A program made the position numbers and the translations under genes. This document shows, one piece after another, positions 49,825-60,232 of a stretch of DNA of 64,000 bases. A model generated the notes under the pieces. That model had not been told where the DNA came from, did not search any database, and worked only from the letters and a program-made list of their open reading frames with translations. Location: contig NZ_PUIP01000002.1 of NCBI RefSeq assembly GCF_002968015.1, forward strand, positions 1-64,000, in the 5' to 3' direction. The stretch comes from Massilia phosphatilytica. Its GTDB lineage: Bacteria > Pseudomonadota > Gammaproteobacteria > Burkholderiales > Burkholderiaceae_D. How positions within the stretch are numbered: position 1 is the first letter of the stretch; each line of letters begins with the position of its first letter.

Positions 49825-52059
49825 ATGAGCAGTGATCAGACCATCATCTACACCCTAACCGACGAGGCGCCCCTGCTGGCCACCCACGCCTTCCTGCCTG
49901 TCGTCGAGACGTTTGCCAAACCTGCCGGCATCCGTATCGAAGAGAGCGACATCTCCGTCGCGGCGCGTATCCTCGCGGTCTTCGCCGACCGCCTGTCGCC
50001 GGAGCAGCGCGTGCCCGACACCCTGTCGGAACTCGGCAAGAAGACGCTGCAGCCGGACGCCAACATCATCAAGCTGCCGAACATCTCGGCATCGGTGGGC
50101 CAGCTGCAGGCGGCCATCAAGGAACTGCAGGGCAAGGGCTACAACCTCCCCGACTACCCGGCCGATCCGAAGACGGACGAAGAAAAAGAAATCAAGGCCC
50201 GCTACGGCAAGTGCATCGGCTCGTCCGTGAACCCGGTCCTGCGCGAAGGTAACTCGGACCGCCGCGCGCCGAAGGCCGTCAAGGAATACGCACGCAAGAA
50301 CCCGCACTCGATGGGCGAATGGTCGCAGGCATCGCGCACGCACGTGTCGCACATGACGCACGGCGACTTCTACCACGGCGAAAAGTCGATGACGCTCGAC
50401 CACGCGCGCGACGTCAAGATGGAACTGATCACCAAGAGCGGCGAGACCATCGTCCTGAAACCGAAGGTCTCCCTGCTGGACGGCGAGATCATCGACTCGA
50501 TGTTCATGAGCCGCAAGGCCCTGCTGGAATTCTACGAACAGCAGATCGAAGACGCGCACAAGACCGGCGTGATGTTCTCGCTGCACGTGAAAGCGACCAT
50601 GATGAAGGTCTCGCACCCGATCGTGTTCGGCCACGCTGTCCGCACCTTCTACAAGGAAGCCTTCGAGAAGCACGGCGAAACGCTGGCGGCCCTGGGCGTG
50701 AACGTCAACAACGGCATGGCCGATCTGTACAACAAGATCGCCAAGCTGCCGGATTCGCAGCGCGAAGAAATCATCCGCGACATCCACGCCTGCCAGGAAC
50801 ACCGCCCGGCGCTGGCGATGGTCGACTCGGCCAAGGGCATCACCAACTTCCACTCGCCGAACGACGTGATCGTCGACGCATCGATGCCCGCGATGATCCG
50901 CGCCGGCGGCAAGATGTACGGCGCCGACGGCCGCCTGAAGGAAGTCAAGGCCGTGATCCCGGAATCGACGTTCGCCCGCATCTACCAGGAGATCATCAAC
51001 TTCTGCAAATGGCATGGCGCCTTCGACCCGCGCACGATGGGTACCGTTCCGAACGTGGGCCTGATGGCCCAGCAGGCCGAGGAATACGGCTCGCACGACA
51101 AGACCTTCGAAGTGCAGGAAGACGGCGTCGCCAACATCACCGACCTGGCAACGGGCGAAGTGCTGCTGTCGCAGAACGTCGAGAAGGGCGACATCTGGCG
51201 CATGTGCCAGGTGAAGGACGCGCCGATCCGCGACTGGGTCAAGCTGGCCGTCACCCGCGCCCGCAACTCGGGCATGCCGGCCGTGTTCTGGCTGGACCCG
51301 TACCGTCCGCACGAGAATGAACTGATCAAGAAGGTCAAGACGTACCTGAAGGATCACGACACGGAAGGCCTGGACATCCAGATCATGTCGCAGGTGCGCG
51401 CGATGCGCTTCACGCTGGAGCGCGCATGGCGCGGCCTGGACACCATCTCGGTGACCGGCAACATCCTGCGCGACTACCTGACCGACCTGTTCCCGATCCT
51501 GGAACTGGGCACCAGCGCCAAGATGCTGTCGATCGTCCCGCTGATGGCCGGCGGCGGCATGTACGAGACGGGCGCCGGCGGTTCGGCACCGAAGCACGTG
51601 CAGCAGCTGACCGAAGAAAACCACCTGCGCTGGGACTCGCTGGGCGAATTCCTCGCGCTGGCCGTGAGCTTCGAAGACCTGGGCCTCAAGACCGGCAACG
51701 CGAAAGCGAAACTGCTGGCCAAAACGCTGGACGCCGCCACCGGCAAGCTGCTGGACAACCGCAAGTCGCCGTCGCCGAAGACCGGTGAACTCGACAACCG
51801 CGGCAGCCAGTTCTACCTGTCGATGTACTGGGCCCAGGAACTGGCGCAGCAGACCGAAGACGCCGAACTGGCCGCCTACTTCGCGCCGCTGGCCAAGCAG
51901 CTGGCCGAGAACGAGCAGAAGATCGTCGCGGAACTGATCGAGATCCAGGGCAAGCCGGTCGACATCGGCGGCTACTACAAGCCGGACAATGCCAAGGTCA
52001 AGGCCGTGATGCGTCCGAGCGCGACCTTCAACAAGGTACTGGACAGCGTCGGCGCCTGA
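49825..52059 (+). CDS. icd: Isocitrate dehydrogenase, NADP-dependent, monomeric type
   Basis: 744 residues, normal for the monomeric IDH-II class (about 740). Starts [20 protein letters not shown] as in the family. Conserved segments include [68 protein letters not shown] and [13 protein letters not shown]. It converts isocitrate to 2-oxoglutarate, CO2 and NADPH in the TCA cycle in the cytoplasm. A long leader holds a palindrome and direct repeats. An intrinsic terminator follows. It stands as a single-gene unit. Confidence 0.98.
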   Translation: MSSDQTIIYTLTDEAPLLATHAFLPVVETFAKPAGIRIEESDISVAARILAVFADRLSPEQRVPDTLSELGKKTLQPDANIIKLPNISASVGQLQAAIKELQGKGYNLPDYPADPKTDEEKEIKARYGKCIGSSVNPVLREGNSDRRAPKAVKEYARKNPHSMGEWSQASRTHVSHMTHGDFYHGEKSMTLDHARDVKMELITKSGETIVLKPKVSLLDGEIIDSMFMSRKALLEFYEQQIEDAHKTGVMFSLHVKATMMKVSHPIVFGHAVRTFYKEAFEKHGETLAALGVNVNNGMADLYNKIAKLPDSQREEIIRDIHACQEHRPALAMVDSAKGITNFHSPNDVIVDASMPAMIRAGGKMYGADGRLKEVKAVIPESTFARIYQEIINFCKWHGAFDPRTMGTVPNVGLMAQQAEEYGSHDKTFEVQEDGVANITDLATGEVLLSQNVEKGDIWRMCQVKDAPIRDWVKLAVTRARNSGMPAVFWLDPYRPHENELIKKVKTYLKDHDTEGLDIQIMSQVRAMRFTLERAWRGLDTISVTGNILRDYLTDLFPILELGTSAKMLSIVPLMAGGGMYETGAGGSAPKHVQQLTEENHLRWDSLGEFLALAVSFEDLGLKTGNAKAKLLAKTLDAATGKLLDNRKSPSPKTGELDNRGSQFYLSMYWAQELAQQTEDAELAAYFAPLAKQLAENEQKIVAELIEIQGKPVDIGGYYKPDNAKVKAVMRPSATFNKVLDSVGA

Positions 52060-52087
52060 TAGCGTTCCGCTCCCGGTAGTCCTATAG

Positions 52088-52124
52088 AAAACCCCGGTTC
52101 CGCGTCATGCGGGGCCGGGGTTTT
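52088..52124 (+). terminator. Intrinsic terminator of icd
   Basis: A stem AAAACCCCGG / CCGGGGTTTT encloses an inner CCGC/GCGG hairpin and is followed by T-rich TTTTATTTTG. Confidence 0.8.
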
Positions 52125-52142
52125 ATTTTGCCCGTCGCATTT

Positions 52143-52200
52143 AACTGGTCAAGCCAATTTCCATTCTGGTCCAAATATATTTTAATTGGCCCGACCAATT
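52143..52200. promoter_or_regulatory. Twin palindromic operators of the pectin gene block
   Basis: AACTGGTCAAGCCAATT (52143-52159) and AATTGGCCCGACCAATT (52184-52200) share the form AAYTGG-N5-CCAATT and are 41 bp apart, on one face of the helix. A half-like CTGGTCCAAA lies between. They stand 92 bp upstream of the first gene of the pectin block. The pattern TGGT-N-ACCA resembles GntR/FadR-type sites. Confidence 0.55.
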
Positions 52201-52291
52201 TAGATATCCCCGTGCTAACATTTCCCGACCTGGCGGCCCGGCATCCGGCCAGGCACCGCCACGGCCCATTGGGAATACATCGGGAATAACA

Positions 52292-52867
52292 ATGAAAACG
52301 ACTACAATCTTGGAGACCCTGGTCCTGGCAGTCCTTGCCACCGGCCAGGCACAGGCAGCACCGCTTTCCCTGCAAGACGCCAGCATCACCACCACCTACA
52401 ACGGCAGCGCGGCCGACGTCCTCGGACTCGACCACGGGTTCGCCCAGGAACCCGGCAGCAACACGAGCACGCTCGACCCGACGAACAGCGGGGTCGAATT
52501 CCTCACGGCCGACTTCCTGTTCGGCGTCGATTTTGCCGCCGACGGCACGCTCGTGATCTACGAGAACATGCCCGTGCCCGCCGGCGACTACAAGCTGACC
52601 TTCGACTTCGGCGCGACGCTCCCCGCCGCGATCACCAGCTTCACGCTGCTGGACGGCAGCGCGGCCGACGGCGTGCCTGGTCTGGGCATCATCGACGGCC
52701 ACACGATCGCCGTCGACCTGGGCGGACTCGCGTGGCATGGCGACTACGGTTCGATCACGGCGCAGATCGGCGCCGCAGATTCGAACACCAGCGTGCCCGA
52801 ACCCGCGGTCCCTGCCCTGCTGCTGGCCGGCGCCGCCGGTCTCGCATTCAGCCGCCGCCGCGCATAA
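52292..52867 (+). CDS. PEP-CTERM sorting-domain protein
   Basis: 191 residues. A signal peptide ends AQA (about 22). The body is beta-rich with TFDFGATLPAAITSFTLLDG. The sorting tail VPEPAVPALLLAGAAGLAFSRRRA is the classical VPEP-helix-Arg pattern, here with a short helix. It lies 24 bp before the pectate lyase gene behind the twin operators, so it is probably expressed during growth on pectin. Its molecular role is unknown; it may help hold the enzymes or polymer at the surface. Confidence 0.85.
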   Translation: MKTTTILETLVLAVLATGQAQAAPLSLQDASITTTYNGSAADVLGLDHGFAQEPGSNTSTLDPTNSGVEFLTADFLFGVDFAADGTLVIYENMPVPAGDYKLTFDFGATLPAAITSFTLLDGSAADGVPGLGIIDGHTIAVDLGGLAWHGDYGSITAQIGAADSNTSVPEPAVPALLLAGAAGLAFSRRRA

Positions 52868-52891
52868 GCCAACGCCTGCCAGGAGACTTTC

Positions 52892-55800
52892 ATGAGATAC
52901 GCACGTATCGGGGCGGCGCTCGCGCTGGCCGCCCTCTGCATCGCCGCGCACGCGGCCACCGACGCGGCCCGCGCCACCGCCCCGCTCGACGGCTGGGCGA
53001 GCCAGGGCGGCGGCACGATCGCCGGCGCCAACGCTACCACGGACCAGATCTACACCGTGACGAACCGCGCGCAGCTCCTCGCGGCCATCGCCAACGGCGG
53101 CACGTCGCCCAAGATCATCAAGCTGTCCGGCATCGTCGACATGACGGAAGGCCGGCCGTACACGAGCACCGCCGACCAGTCGGCGCGCGGCGCCATCCGC
53201 CTCAAGAACAACACGACCCTGATCGGCGACGGCGCCAATTCGGGCCTCGTCAACGGCCACATCATCCTGTCGAACGTCAGCCAGATCATCATCCGCAACC
53301 TCAGGATCCAGAACCCGTGCGACGTCGGCCCCGTGTGGGACCCGGCGGACGGCGCGACCGGCAACTGGAACGCAGCCTATGACGCCATCGGCGTCTCCGG
53401 CTCGGACCACGTCTGGATCGACCACAACTCGTTCACCGACGCGCCGGTCACCGACAACTACCTGCCCATCGAGAACGGCCACGTGAAGCAGTGCCACGAC
53501 GGCGCCGTCGACATCACCAACGCGTCCGACTACGTGACGGTGTCGTACAACGTGTTCGGTGAACACGACAAGAACAACCTGGTCGGCTCCAGCCCGACGG
53601 CCACGGCCGACGAAGGCAAGCTGCGCGTCACCTTCAGCAACAACGTGTTCCGCGCGATCCAGTCGCGCGCGCCGCGCGTGCGCTTCGGCCAGGTCCACCT
53701 CTTCAACAACTACTACGTGGGCAGCAAGACGGCCGACGTCTACGCCAACAGCTACAGCGTGGGCACCGGCGCCGCCGCGAAGATCCTGTCGAACGCGAAC
53801 GTGTTCGAGATCGCGGGCGCGGTCGGCTGCGACAGCGTGGTCAGGAATCCCGGCGACGCAGTCGCGGGCACGTTCAAGGACACGGGCTCACTGCTGAACG
53901 GCGCGGCGCTGGGTGCGTGCGCGGTCTCCGGCGCCACCACGTGGACGCCGCCCTACGCTTACACGCCGCGCCCCGCCGCCCTCGTGAAGGCGAACGCGCT
54001 GGCGCAGGCGGGCGGCGGCAAGCTGACGACGGCGGTCACCGGCACGGGCAAGACCACCATCGACACGGGTCCCACCCTGAACTGCCCCGCCACGGGCCTG
54101 TACTTCTGCGACGATTTCCAGGGCGGCAGCACGGCCAGATGGAACCTGCTGCCCGTGACCGGTCCGAACGGCACGTTCGGCGTGACGGACGAAGCGGCCG
54201 GCAGCGCCAGCAAGGTGCTGCAGTACACGGCCGCGACGACGGGCGGCGTGCTCGCGCTCGTGAAGCCGGACGCGTTCACCGGCGTGCCGTCCGCCGATTA
54301 CTACGTCGAAGCGCGCATCCGCCCGATGGCGAACGGCACGACGGGCAACAAGCTGCTGTACCTCGTCGCGCGCTATGCCGATGCGGCCAACTGGTACGGC
54401 GCGGGCCTGAACGTCCAGAGCAGCACGACGAGTACCCAGGTCGAGATCGCGCGCATGCTGAACGGGACGCTGAGCCGTCCAAAGCAGATCAGGACGCCGA
54501 TCGCGATGGACGCCCAGTTCTACACGGTCCGCTTCGAGATGATCGGCACGACCCTTACCGTCTACCTGGACGGGAAGAACCTCGGCAGCGTGACCGACGC
54601 GTCGTTCGCGCAGCGCGGGCTGATCGGGCTGTACACGGCCAATAAATCGTTCCAGGTCGACGACGTGCGCGTGGGCGACCCGCGCCAGAAACCCGTGCAG
54701 CTGACGCTCGATCCGGCCGCGACGACCTACATCGCCGAAGCTGGCGACGCGCCGCTGCACATCGCCGTCACGGCCGTCACGGCGGACGGCAGCGCCGACA
54801 GTTTCACCGTCGCGTCCAGCAATCCGGCCGTCGTCAGCGCCGCCGCAAACGGGAACACCGTCACATTGACGCCGCTGTCCGCCGGCACGGCCAGCATCGT
54901 GTTCACGAGCGGCTCCGAACCGGGCCTCACGCGCACGATCGCCGCGACGATCGCGGCGCAATTCGTCCAGCCCACGCAGACGTATGCGTTGCAGGGCGCC
55001 AGCATGCCGGCCGCGCAGGCGGGTGCGGTCAACGTCGACACGGTGCTGAAACTGACGTTCGACAGCCCGCCCACGCTTGGTGCGAACGGCAGCATCCGCA
55101 TCTTCCGCAAGGCCGACGACGCGCTGGTCGACGTGATACGCACGAGCGGCGAGACGGACGCCCTCGGCTACCCCGGCCAGGCGCTCGTGCGGCGCGTGAA
55201 TACGGCGCCGATCCGCATCGACGGCAACACGGTGCGCATCGCGCCGCATGCCAACAAGCTCGCCTACGGCACGGAATACTATGTCGCGATCGCGGACGGC
55301 GTGTTCACGAACACGACCTTGGGTGGCCAGCCGTTCGTCGGCATCGGCAAGCTCGGAGGGTGGTCGTTCACGACGAAGGCGGCAGCGCCGCTTGCCGCCA
55401 CGGTGACCGTCGACGACGACGGCGCCGCCGACTTCCGCACCGTGCAGGGCGCGCTGAACTACGCGATGCAGAACTTCGCGAAGACGGCGCCCGTGACGAT
55501 CACCGTGAAGAACGGCACCTACGACGAGCTGCTGTACCTGAACGGCAAGGACAGCGTGACGATCAAGGGCGAAAGCCGCGACGGCGTCGCGATCCGCTAC
55601 ACGAACAACGAGACACTGAATTCCGGTACCGGCAGCAGCCAGTCGCCGACGGTGGCGGGTTCGCCGGCCGGTGGCCGGGCCGTGATGCTGGTCGAGAACG
55701 CGGACATGCTGGTGCTCGACACGCTCACCATCGACAACACGACGATCCGCTCGCCGTCGATCTCGGGCCAGGCGGAGACGCTGTACTTCAACAGCGACAC

Positions 55801-56431
55801 GCGTCTCGTCGCGAAGCACGCGAACTTCAGGAGCGAGCAGGACACGCTGAACCTGAAGGGCTGGGCGTGGTTCTACGACACGCTCGTCGCGGGCAACGTC
55901 GACTTCATCTGGGGCGCCAGCCACGCGGCCCTGTTCGAGAACAGCGAGATCCGCAGCGTGGGCGACAGCGCCAACGCGTCGAGTGGCGGCTACGTGCTGC
56001 AGGCGCGCGTGCCCGCGGCGGCGGACATCGGCTACGTCTTCCTGAACAGCGCGCTGACGCACGGCCCCGGCCCCGGTCCGAACCACGGCGACGTGCCGGT
56101 TGGCGCGACGTACCTCGCACGCAGCCCGGGCACCACGACCACGTGGGACAACGTCGCGTTCGTGAACTGCCGCATGGATGCGCACGTGGCGCCCGCCGGC
56201 TGGGCGGTGCAAGGGGTCAACGGCCAGCCGGCGCCGAATCCGGTCGTGGCGAGCGCGGACGCGGGCTGGCGCGAGTACGGCAGCACGACCCTGGCCGGCG
56301 CGCCGCTCGACCTGCGTACGCGCGTGGGCGGCTATGTGCTGTCCGATGCGGAGGTCGCGAACCGCTTCGCGACGCGCGCCCAGGTGTTCGCGGCCTATGG
56401 CGGCGGTGCGGGGTGGAATCCGCAGCCGTGA
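52892..56431 (+). CDS. Secreted bifunctional pectinase: PL1 pectate lyase - Ig-like modules - CE8 pectinesterase
   Basis: 1179 residues. The signal peptide is 1-21. The PL1 beta-helix spans about 22-360, with VWIDHNSF, DGAVDITNASDYVTVSYN and SRAPRVRFGQVHLFNNYY carrying the Ca-binding Asp residues and catalytic Arg. A LamG/DUF1080-like beta-sandwich lies at about 400-595, a Big2-type Ig domain at about 600-690 and an SbsA-like Ig domain at about 695-830. CE8 spans about 836-1179 with TVDDDGAADFRTVQGAL, catalytic Gln in SEQDTL, Asp in GNVDFIWG and Arg in TYLARSPG. It de-esterifies homogalacturonan and then cleaves it by beta-elimination. A CAGGAG site precedes the start. Confidence 0.94.
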   Translation: MRYARIGAALALAALCIAAHAATDAARATAPLDGWASQGGGTIAGANATTDQIYTVTNRAQLLAAIANGGTSPKIIKLSGIVDMTEGRPYTSTADQSARGAIRLKNNTTLIGDGANSGLVNGHIILSNVSQIIIRNLRIQNPCDVGPVWDPADGATGNWNAAYDAIGVSGSDHVWIDHNSFTDAPVTDNYLPIENGHVKQCHDGAVDITNASDYVTVSYNVFGEHDKNNLVGSSPTATADEGKLRVTFSNNVFRAIQSRAPRVRFGQVHLFNNYYVGSKTADVYANSYSVGTGAAAKILSNANVFEIAGAVGCDSVVRNPGDAVAGTFKDTGSLLNGAALGACAVSGATTWTPPYAYTPRPAALVKANALAQAGGGKLTTAVTGTGKTTIDTGPTLNCPATGLYFCDDFQGGSTARWNLLPVTGPNGTFGVTDEAAGSASKVLQYTAATTGGVLALVKPDAFTGVPSADYYVEARIRPMANGTTGNKLLYLVARYADAANWYGAGLNVQSSTTSTQVEIARMLNGTLSRPKQIRTPIAMDAQFYTVRFEMIGTTLTVYLDGKNLGSVTDASFAQRGLIGLYTANKSFQVDDVRVGDPRQKPVQLTLDPAATTYIAEAGDAPLHIAVTAVTADGSADSFTVASSNPAVVSAAANGNTVTLTPLSAGTASIVFTSGSEPGLTRTIAATIAAQFVQPTQTYALQGASMPAAQAGAVNVDTVLKLTFDSPPTLGANGSIRIFRKADDALVDVIRTSGETDALGYPGQALVRRVNTAPIRIDGNTVRIAPHANKLAYGTEYYVAIADGVFTNTTLGGQPFVGIGKLGGWSFTTKAAAPLAATVTVDDDGAADFRTVQGALNYAMQNFAKTAPVTITVKNGTYDELLYLNGKDSVTIKGESRDGVAIRYTNNETLNSGTGSSQSPTVAGSPAGGRAVMLVENADMLVLDTLTIDNTTIRSPSISGQAETLYFNSDTRLVAKHANFRSEQDTLNLKGWAWFYDTLVAGNVDFIWGASHAALFENSEIRSVGDSANASSGGYVLQARVPAAADIGYVFLNSALTHGPGPGPNHGDVPVGATYLARSPGTTTTWDNVAFVNCRMDAHVAPAGWAVQGVNGQPAPNPVVASADAGWREYGSTTLAGAPLDLRTRVGGYVLSDAEVANRFATRAQVFAAYGGGAGWNPQP

Positions 56432-58015
56432 TCAGGGCAATCCCTGCACGTACCCTTCCTTCGGATAGTCGATGACGTAATCGACGTCGAAGCGCGCCGT
56501 CTCGTTCGGCTTCAGGGTCCGCGTCCAGCCGACCAGTCCGCGCCTGTGTTCCCAGTCGCGGACGTCCGGCTCCGGACGCAGGGCCGTCTTCACAGTGACC
56601 TTGTCCGATTCGCTGACCGGCGTCGGTTCGAGCACCAGCACGTCGATGGGCTGGCGATGGGTGCTCGTCACGACATACGTCTGCGCGATGCGGCGCTGGT
56701 TGGCGCCGTTGAAGAAGCCCGTCTGGCCGGACTTGCGGTCGCGGTCCTCGACCTTCACGCGCACGAGCGGATCGCGTCCGAACGCCAGCCGGAACCGCTC
56801 GCCCGCCTGCGGATCCCAGCGCAGCGCGCCGACATAGGTGCCGTCGCGCTGCAGCTGCACCTGGCCGGGCAGCCAGACACCGTCGGGCCGCTCCGCCTGC
56901 GCCATCAGGACCGCCGCGTCGTTGCCGCTCCTCGGCGCGACGAGGATGCGCTGCTCCGCCTTCAGCGTCTGGCGCGACAGGCTGACGGTGATCTCGCGGC
57001 CGTCCGATGCCAGCGTGACGCGGGCCGGCACCTCGAACTCGGTGGTGAAGTTCCCCTGCGATTGCAGGATGGGCGCGATGTAATCGTCCTGTTTGTCCTC
57101 GGGCGGAGGCGGCGGCGCCGCGGGAGCCGGTGCCCGCACGGCGCGGAACATGGCGGTGGTGCCGGCGACGATATTGTCGGTAGGCGGCTGGTAGTCCAGC
57201 AGCCACGGCGACGGATCGGGCGCGTACGCGACGAGGCTCGGCTGCCCGGTCGACAGGCGCAGCTTCACGTTGATCCAGTCCTCGCCCGTCTTTTGCGAAA
57301 TGGTCGCCATGCGTTCCAGATCGATGGTGGCCGCGTTCGAGTCGAGCGCGGCCCGGTATGCCGGCTTCCAGCCCGCGCGGTTGACCTGGTAAGCCAGCAC
57401 CAGCCTGCCGCCCTGCCGGGCCGCCACCTGCACCGTGATCGTCCGGCCGGCACGCGCGCCGCCCCGCGCCTGCGCGAGCTCGCGCTGCGCGGCGTCGAGC
57501 TGCTTCGCCAACGCGCGTTTCTTCGTCTCGTCGTTGCGCACGCGTTCGAGCGCATCGAACGCGCCCTTGCGGATCGCGTCCAGGGTGCCGGCCAGGTTCT
57601 TCGCATCGACGGGCGCGGCCTTGTCGCCGCCCGTGCCCAGCTTCTCGAGATAGCCCTGCACGATCTGGGCCGACTTGATGTCCGCATCGATTGCCGCGAC
57701 CTGGTCCTGCAGCGCCTGCACCTTCGCCTCCAGGTCCGCCTCGCGCGCGCTCGGGCTGTCGGCGCGCGCCTGGTCGCGCGTGACGACCTGCCCCACCTGG
57801 ATGCCGGCATCGGCCTGCAGCCGGACGGTGTCCTTGTCGAAGTTGGCCGGCAGCCCCGTGATCTCGACCTGCGTCGCGCCGGGCGCGACCTGCACGACGC
57901 GCTCCACCGTGGCGCTGCCGGGATACAACGTAACGCTCTGGATCGGGGCTTCCGTTCCCGCCGCGGAGGCGACGGCGAGTGCCAGCCCGAGTGGCCATGC
58001 CTGCTTGAATGCCAT
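56432..58015 (-). CDS. DUF4139 domain exported protein (mucoidy inhibitor-like)
   Basis: 527 residues. A signal peptide ends AGTEA (about 22). An N-terminal DUF4140 segment starts IQSVTLYPGSATVERVVQV with ITGLPANFDKDTVRLQAD. A coiled coil (about 90-180) precedes the DUF4139 beta-sandwich, with YQVNRAGWKPAYRAALD, SQKTGEDWINVKLRLSTGQP, a PPPPPE linker, and the terminal KPNETARFDVDYVIDYPKEG. The family is of uncertain function, with links to cell-envelope or mucoidy control. The ATG at 58015 has an AAGGAAC site. Its stop abuts that of the pectinase in TGATCA. Confidence 0.9.
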   Translation of the reverse strand: MAFKQAWPLGLALAVASAAGTEAPIQSVTLYPGSATVERVVQVAPGATQVEITGLPANFDKDTVRLQADAGIQVGQVVTRDQARADSPSAREADLEAKVQALQDQVAAIDADIKSAQIVQGYLEKLGTGGDKAAPVDAKNLAGTLDAIRKGAFDALERVRNDETKKRALAKQLDAAQRELAQARGGARAGRTITVQVAARQGGRLVLAYQVNRAGWKPAYRAALDSNAATIDLERMATISQKTGEDWINVKLRLSTGQPSLVAYAPDPSPWLLDYQPPTDNIVAGTTAMFRAVRAPAPAAPPPPPEDKQDDYIAPILQSQGNFTTEFEVPARVTLASDGREITVSLSRQTLKAEQRILVAPRSGNDAAVLMAQAERPDGVWLPGQVQLQRDGTYVGALRWDPQAGERFRLAFGRDPLVRVKVEDRDRKSGQTGFFNGANQRRIAQTYVVTSTHRQPIDVLVLEPTPVSESDKVTVKTALRPEPDVRDWEHRRGLVGWTRTLKPNETARFDVDYVIDYPKEGYVQGLP

Positions 58016-58174
58016 GATGTTCCTTTGGGGATTGATCCCGTCGAGCTTAGCAAATGGCGATTTCCGAAAAGCCGCAAAATGTAACAATGTCAACCATCAT
58101 CTTATTGCAACATTGTTGTTGTACAATTTCCTTTGCGACAAGTCGCGCCCCCCCCTTCTTGAGGAGATCACACC

Positions 58175-58900
58175 ATGTTTCGTAAATGCTTTGCCGAGTT
58201 CCTCGGCACGTTCTGGCTCGTGCTGGGCGGTTGCGGCAGCGCCGTGCTGGCGGCCAAATTCGCCGACGTCGGCATCGGCCTCGCGGGCGTCTCGCTCGCC
58301 TTCGGCCTGACCGTGCTGACGGGCGCCTATGCGTTCGGCCCGGTCTCGGGCGGCCATTTCAATCCGGCCGTCACGGTCGGCCTGTGGGCCGGCGGCCGCT
58401 TCCCCGCGCGGAACATCATCCCGTACATCGTCGTGCAGGTCTGCGGTGCGATCGCCGCGGCGGGCGTGCTGTATGCGATCGCGAGCGGCAAGCCCGGCTT
58501 CGACCTCGCCGGCGGCTTCGCGTCCAACGGCTACGGCGAGCACTCGCCGGGCAACTACTCGCTCGGCGCGGCCCTCGTCACGGAGCTCGTCATGACGTTC
58601 ATGTTCGTGCTGATCATCCTCGGCGCGACGCACACGCGCGCGCCGGTAGGCTTCGCCGGTCTCGCGATCGGCCTGGCGCTGACGCTCATCCACCTGATCA
58701 GCATCCCCGTCACCAACACGTCCGTCAACCCGGCCCGCAGCACGGGTCCCGCGCTGTTCGTCGGCGGCTGGGCGGTCGCGCAACTGTGGCTGTTCTGGCT
58801 CGCGCCGCTGGTGGGCGGCGTGCTGGCCGGCGCGGTGTACCGCGCGGTACTGGAACGCGACGAAGGCGAGCCGGCGGTGACGGGCCGTCCGACTCATTGA
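58175..58900 (+). CDS. aqpZ: Aquaporin Z
   Basis: 241 residues, six membrane helices plus two half-helices. Both NPA motifs are present: [11 protein letters not shown] (about 63-73) and [12 protein letters not shown] (about 186-197), with Arg after the second NPA, typical of the narrow water-specific filter. TM1 starts [19 protein letters not shown] as in AqpZ. It provides rapid water flux. The leader region is AT-rich with repeated TTG/TTGT around 58110-58130. Confidence 0.97.
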   Translation: MFRKCFAEFLGTFWLVLGGCGSAVLAAKFADVGIGLAGVSLAFGLTVLTGAYAFGPVSGGHFNPAVTVGLWAGGRFPARNIIPYIVVQVCGAIAAAGVLYAIASGKPGFDLAGGFASNGYGEHSPGNYSLGAALVTELVMTFMFVLIILGATHTRAPVGFAGLAIGLALTLIHLISIPVTNTSVNPARSTGPALFVGGWAVAQLWLFWLAPLVGGVLAGAVYRAVLERDEGEPAVTGRPTH

Positions 58901-58906
58901 CAACGT

Positions 58907-60199
58907 TCAGCGGACGGCGCCCCGGCGCACGACGACGCCGTCCTTCATCACGAACACGGGCCGCTCGGTGACCGTGATGTCGGCGACGGGATTGCCCGGC
59001 ACGGCCACGATATCCGCCAGCTTGCCCGCTTCCAGCGTGCCGACGCGGTCGATGATGCCCAGCAGGCGCGCCGCGTTGGCCGTACCGGCCAGCAGCGACT
59101 GCACCGGCGTCAGGCCATTCTCGACCATGTAGCGGAACTCGCGCGCATTGGTGCCGTGCGCGCCGACGCCGGCGTCCGTCCCGAGCGCGATCGGCACGCC
59201 GATCTGCACCGCGTGGCGGAACGTCTGGCGCGAGTGCGCCGCAGCGGCGCGGCCCTTCTCCGCGATCACGGGCGGGAACGTGGCGATCTTTTCCTCGACG
59301 TGCGCGATGGCGGAAATCGTCGGCACGAGATAGACGTTCTTCGCCTTCATCGCGCGCAGCGTGTCATCCTCGATGAAGCTGCCATGCTCGATCGAATCGA
59401 CGCCGGCCGCCACCGCCATCTTCGCCGCCTTGTCGCCGTGCGCATGCGCCGCGACCTTGCGGCCCCACGCGTGCGACTCGCCGATCACGGCATTCATCTC
59501 GTCCTGCGAGAGCTCCGGCGCGTCGACGGGATCGGACAACGACAGCACGCCGCCGGACGGCATGAACTTGATGACGTTGGCGCCATACTTGATCTGGTAG
59601 CGCACCGCGGCGCGGCACTCTTCCGGCCCGTTGCACACGCCCTGCAGCGGCCCGGCCAGCGGCAGCCTGTGCGGCGGGATGGGGTCCTGGTCCGCATGGC
59701 CGCCGGTGGAACCGACTGCATAGTTCGACACGAGCATGCGCGGCCCCGGCACCTTGCCCGCGTCGATGGCGTTGCGCAGGCCGAGGGCGACCCAGTCCGT
59801 CGAACCGAGGTCGCGCACGGACGTGAAGCCCGCCTCCAGCGTGATGCACGCATAGTACGCGCCGTACAGCGCCTGCTCGGCCGGGAAGCGCATCATGTTG
59901 TCGAAGAAGTCGCCATACCAGTTGTCGCTGGACTGGCCGGACAGGTGCACGTGGGCGTCGATGAAGCCCGGCAGCAAGGTCGCATCGCCCAGGTCGATGA
60001 CCTCGGCGCTTGCCGGCACCTCGGCGTTATCGCTTTGCGCGATGCGGACGATCTTGTTGCCGACGATGGTCAGTTGCGGATGCTCGACCAGTTTGCCGCT
60101 GGCGCCGTCGAACATGCGCGCGGCGCGCAGGACGATCGTGCGCGAGGCTGCCGGCGCGGCGTCGGCCACGCAGGCGTTGGCGGCCAGCAGGGAGAGCAA
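58907..60199 (-). CDS. Exported amidohydrolase (Xaa-Pro dipeptidase/imidazolonepropionase-like)
   Basis: 430 residues from the TTG at 60199. Metal-site motifs are complete: GFIDAHVHLSG, Lys in GANVIKFMPSGGV, HAHGDKAAKMAV, SIEHG and LGTDAGVGAHG. This subgroup includes prolidase-like L-Xaa-Pro or Xaa-Arg carboxypeptidases. The signal peptide from the TTG is short; starting at the ATC at 60232, directly after the TGA of the upstream gene, gives a better one with IQRTRTRIL before the core. It is the last gene of an ABC-permease/peptidase operon and may finish the degradation of exported or periplasmic peptides. Confidence 0.9.
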   Translation of the reverse strand: MLSLLAANACVADAAPAASRTIVLRAARMFDGASGKLVEHPQLTIVGNKIVRIAQSDNAEVPASAEVIDLGDATLLPGFIDAHVHLSGQSSDNWYGDFFDNMMRFPAEQALYGAYYACITLEAGFTSVRDLGSTDWVALGLRNAIDAGKVPGPRMLVSNYAVGSTGGHADQDPIPPHRLPLAGPLQGVCNGPEECRAAVRYQIKYGANVIKFMPSGGVLSLSDPVDAPELSQDEMNAVIGESHAWGRKVAAHAHGDKAAKMAVAAGVDSIEHGSFIEDDTLRAMKAKNVYLVPTISAIAHVEEKIATFPPVIAEKGRAAAAHSRQTFRHAVQIGVPIALGTDAGVGAHGTNAREFRYMVENGLTPVQSLLAGTANAARLLGIIDRVGTLEAGKLADIVAVPGNPVADITVTERPVFVMKDGVVVRRGAVR

Positions 60200-60232
60200 A
60201 GCGGTGAGGATGCGGGTTCGTGTGCGCTGGAT

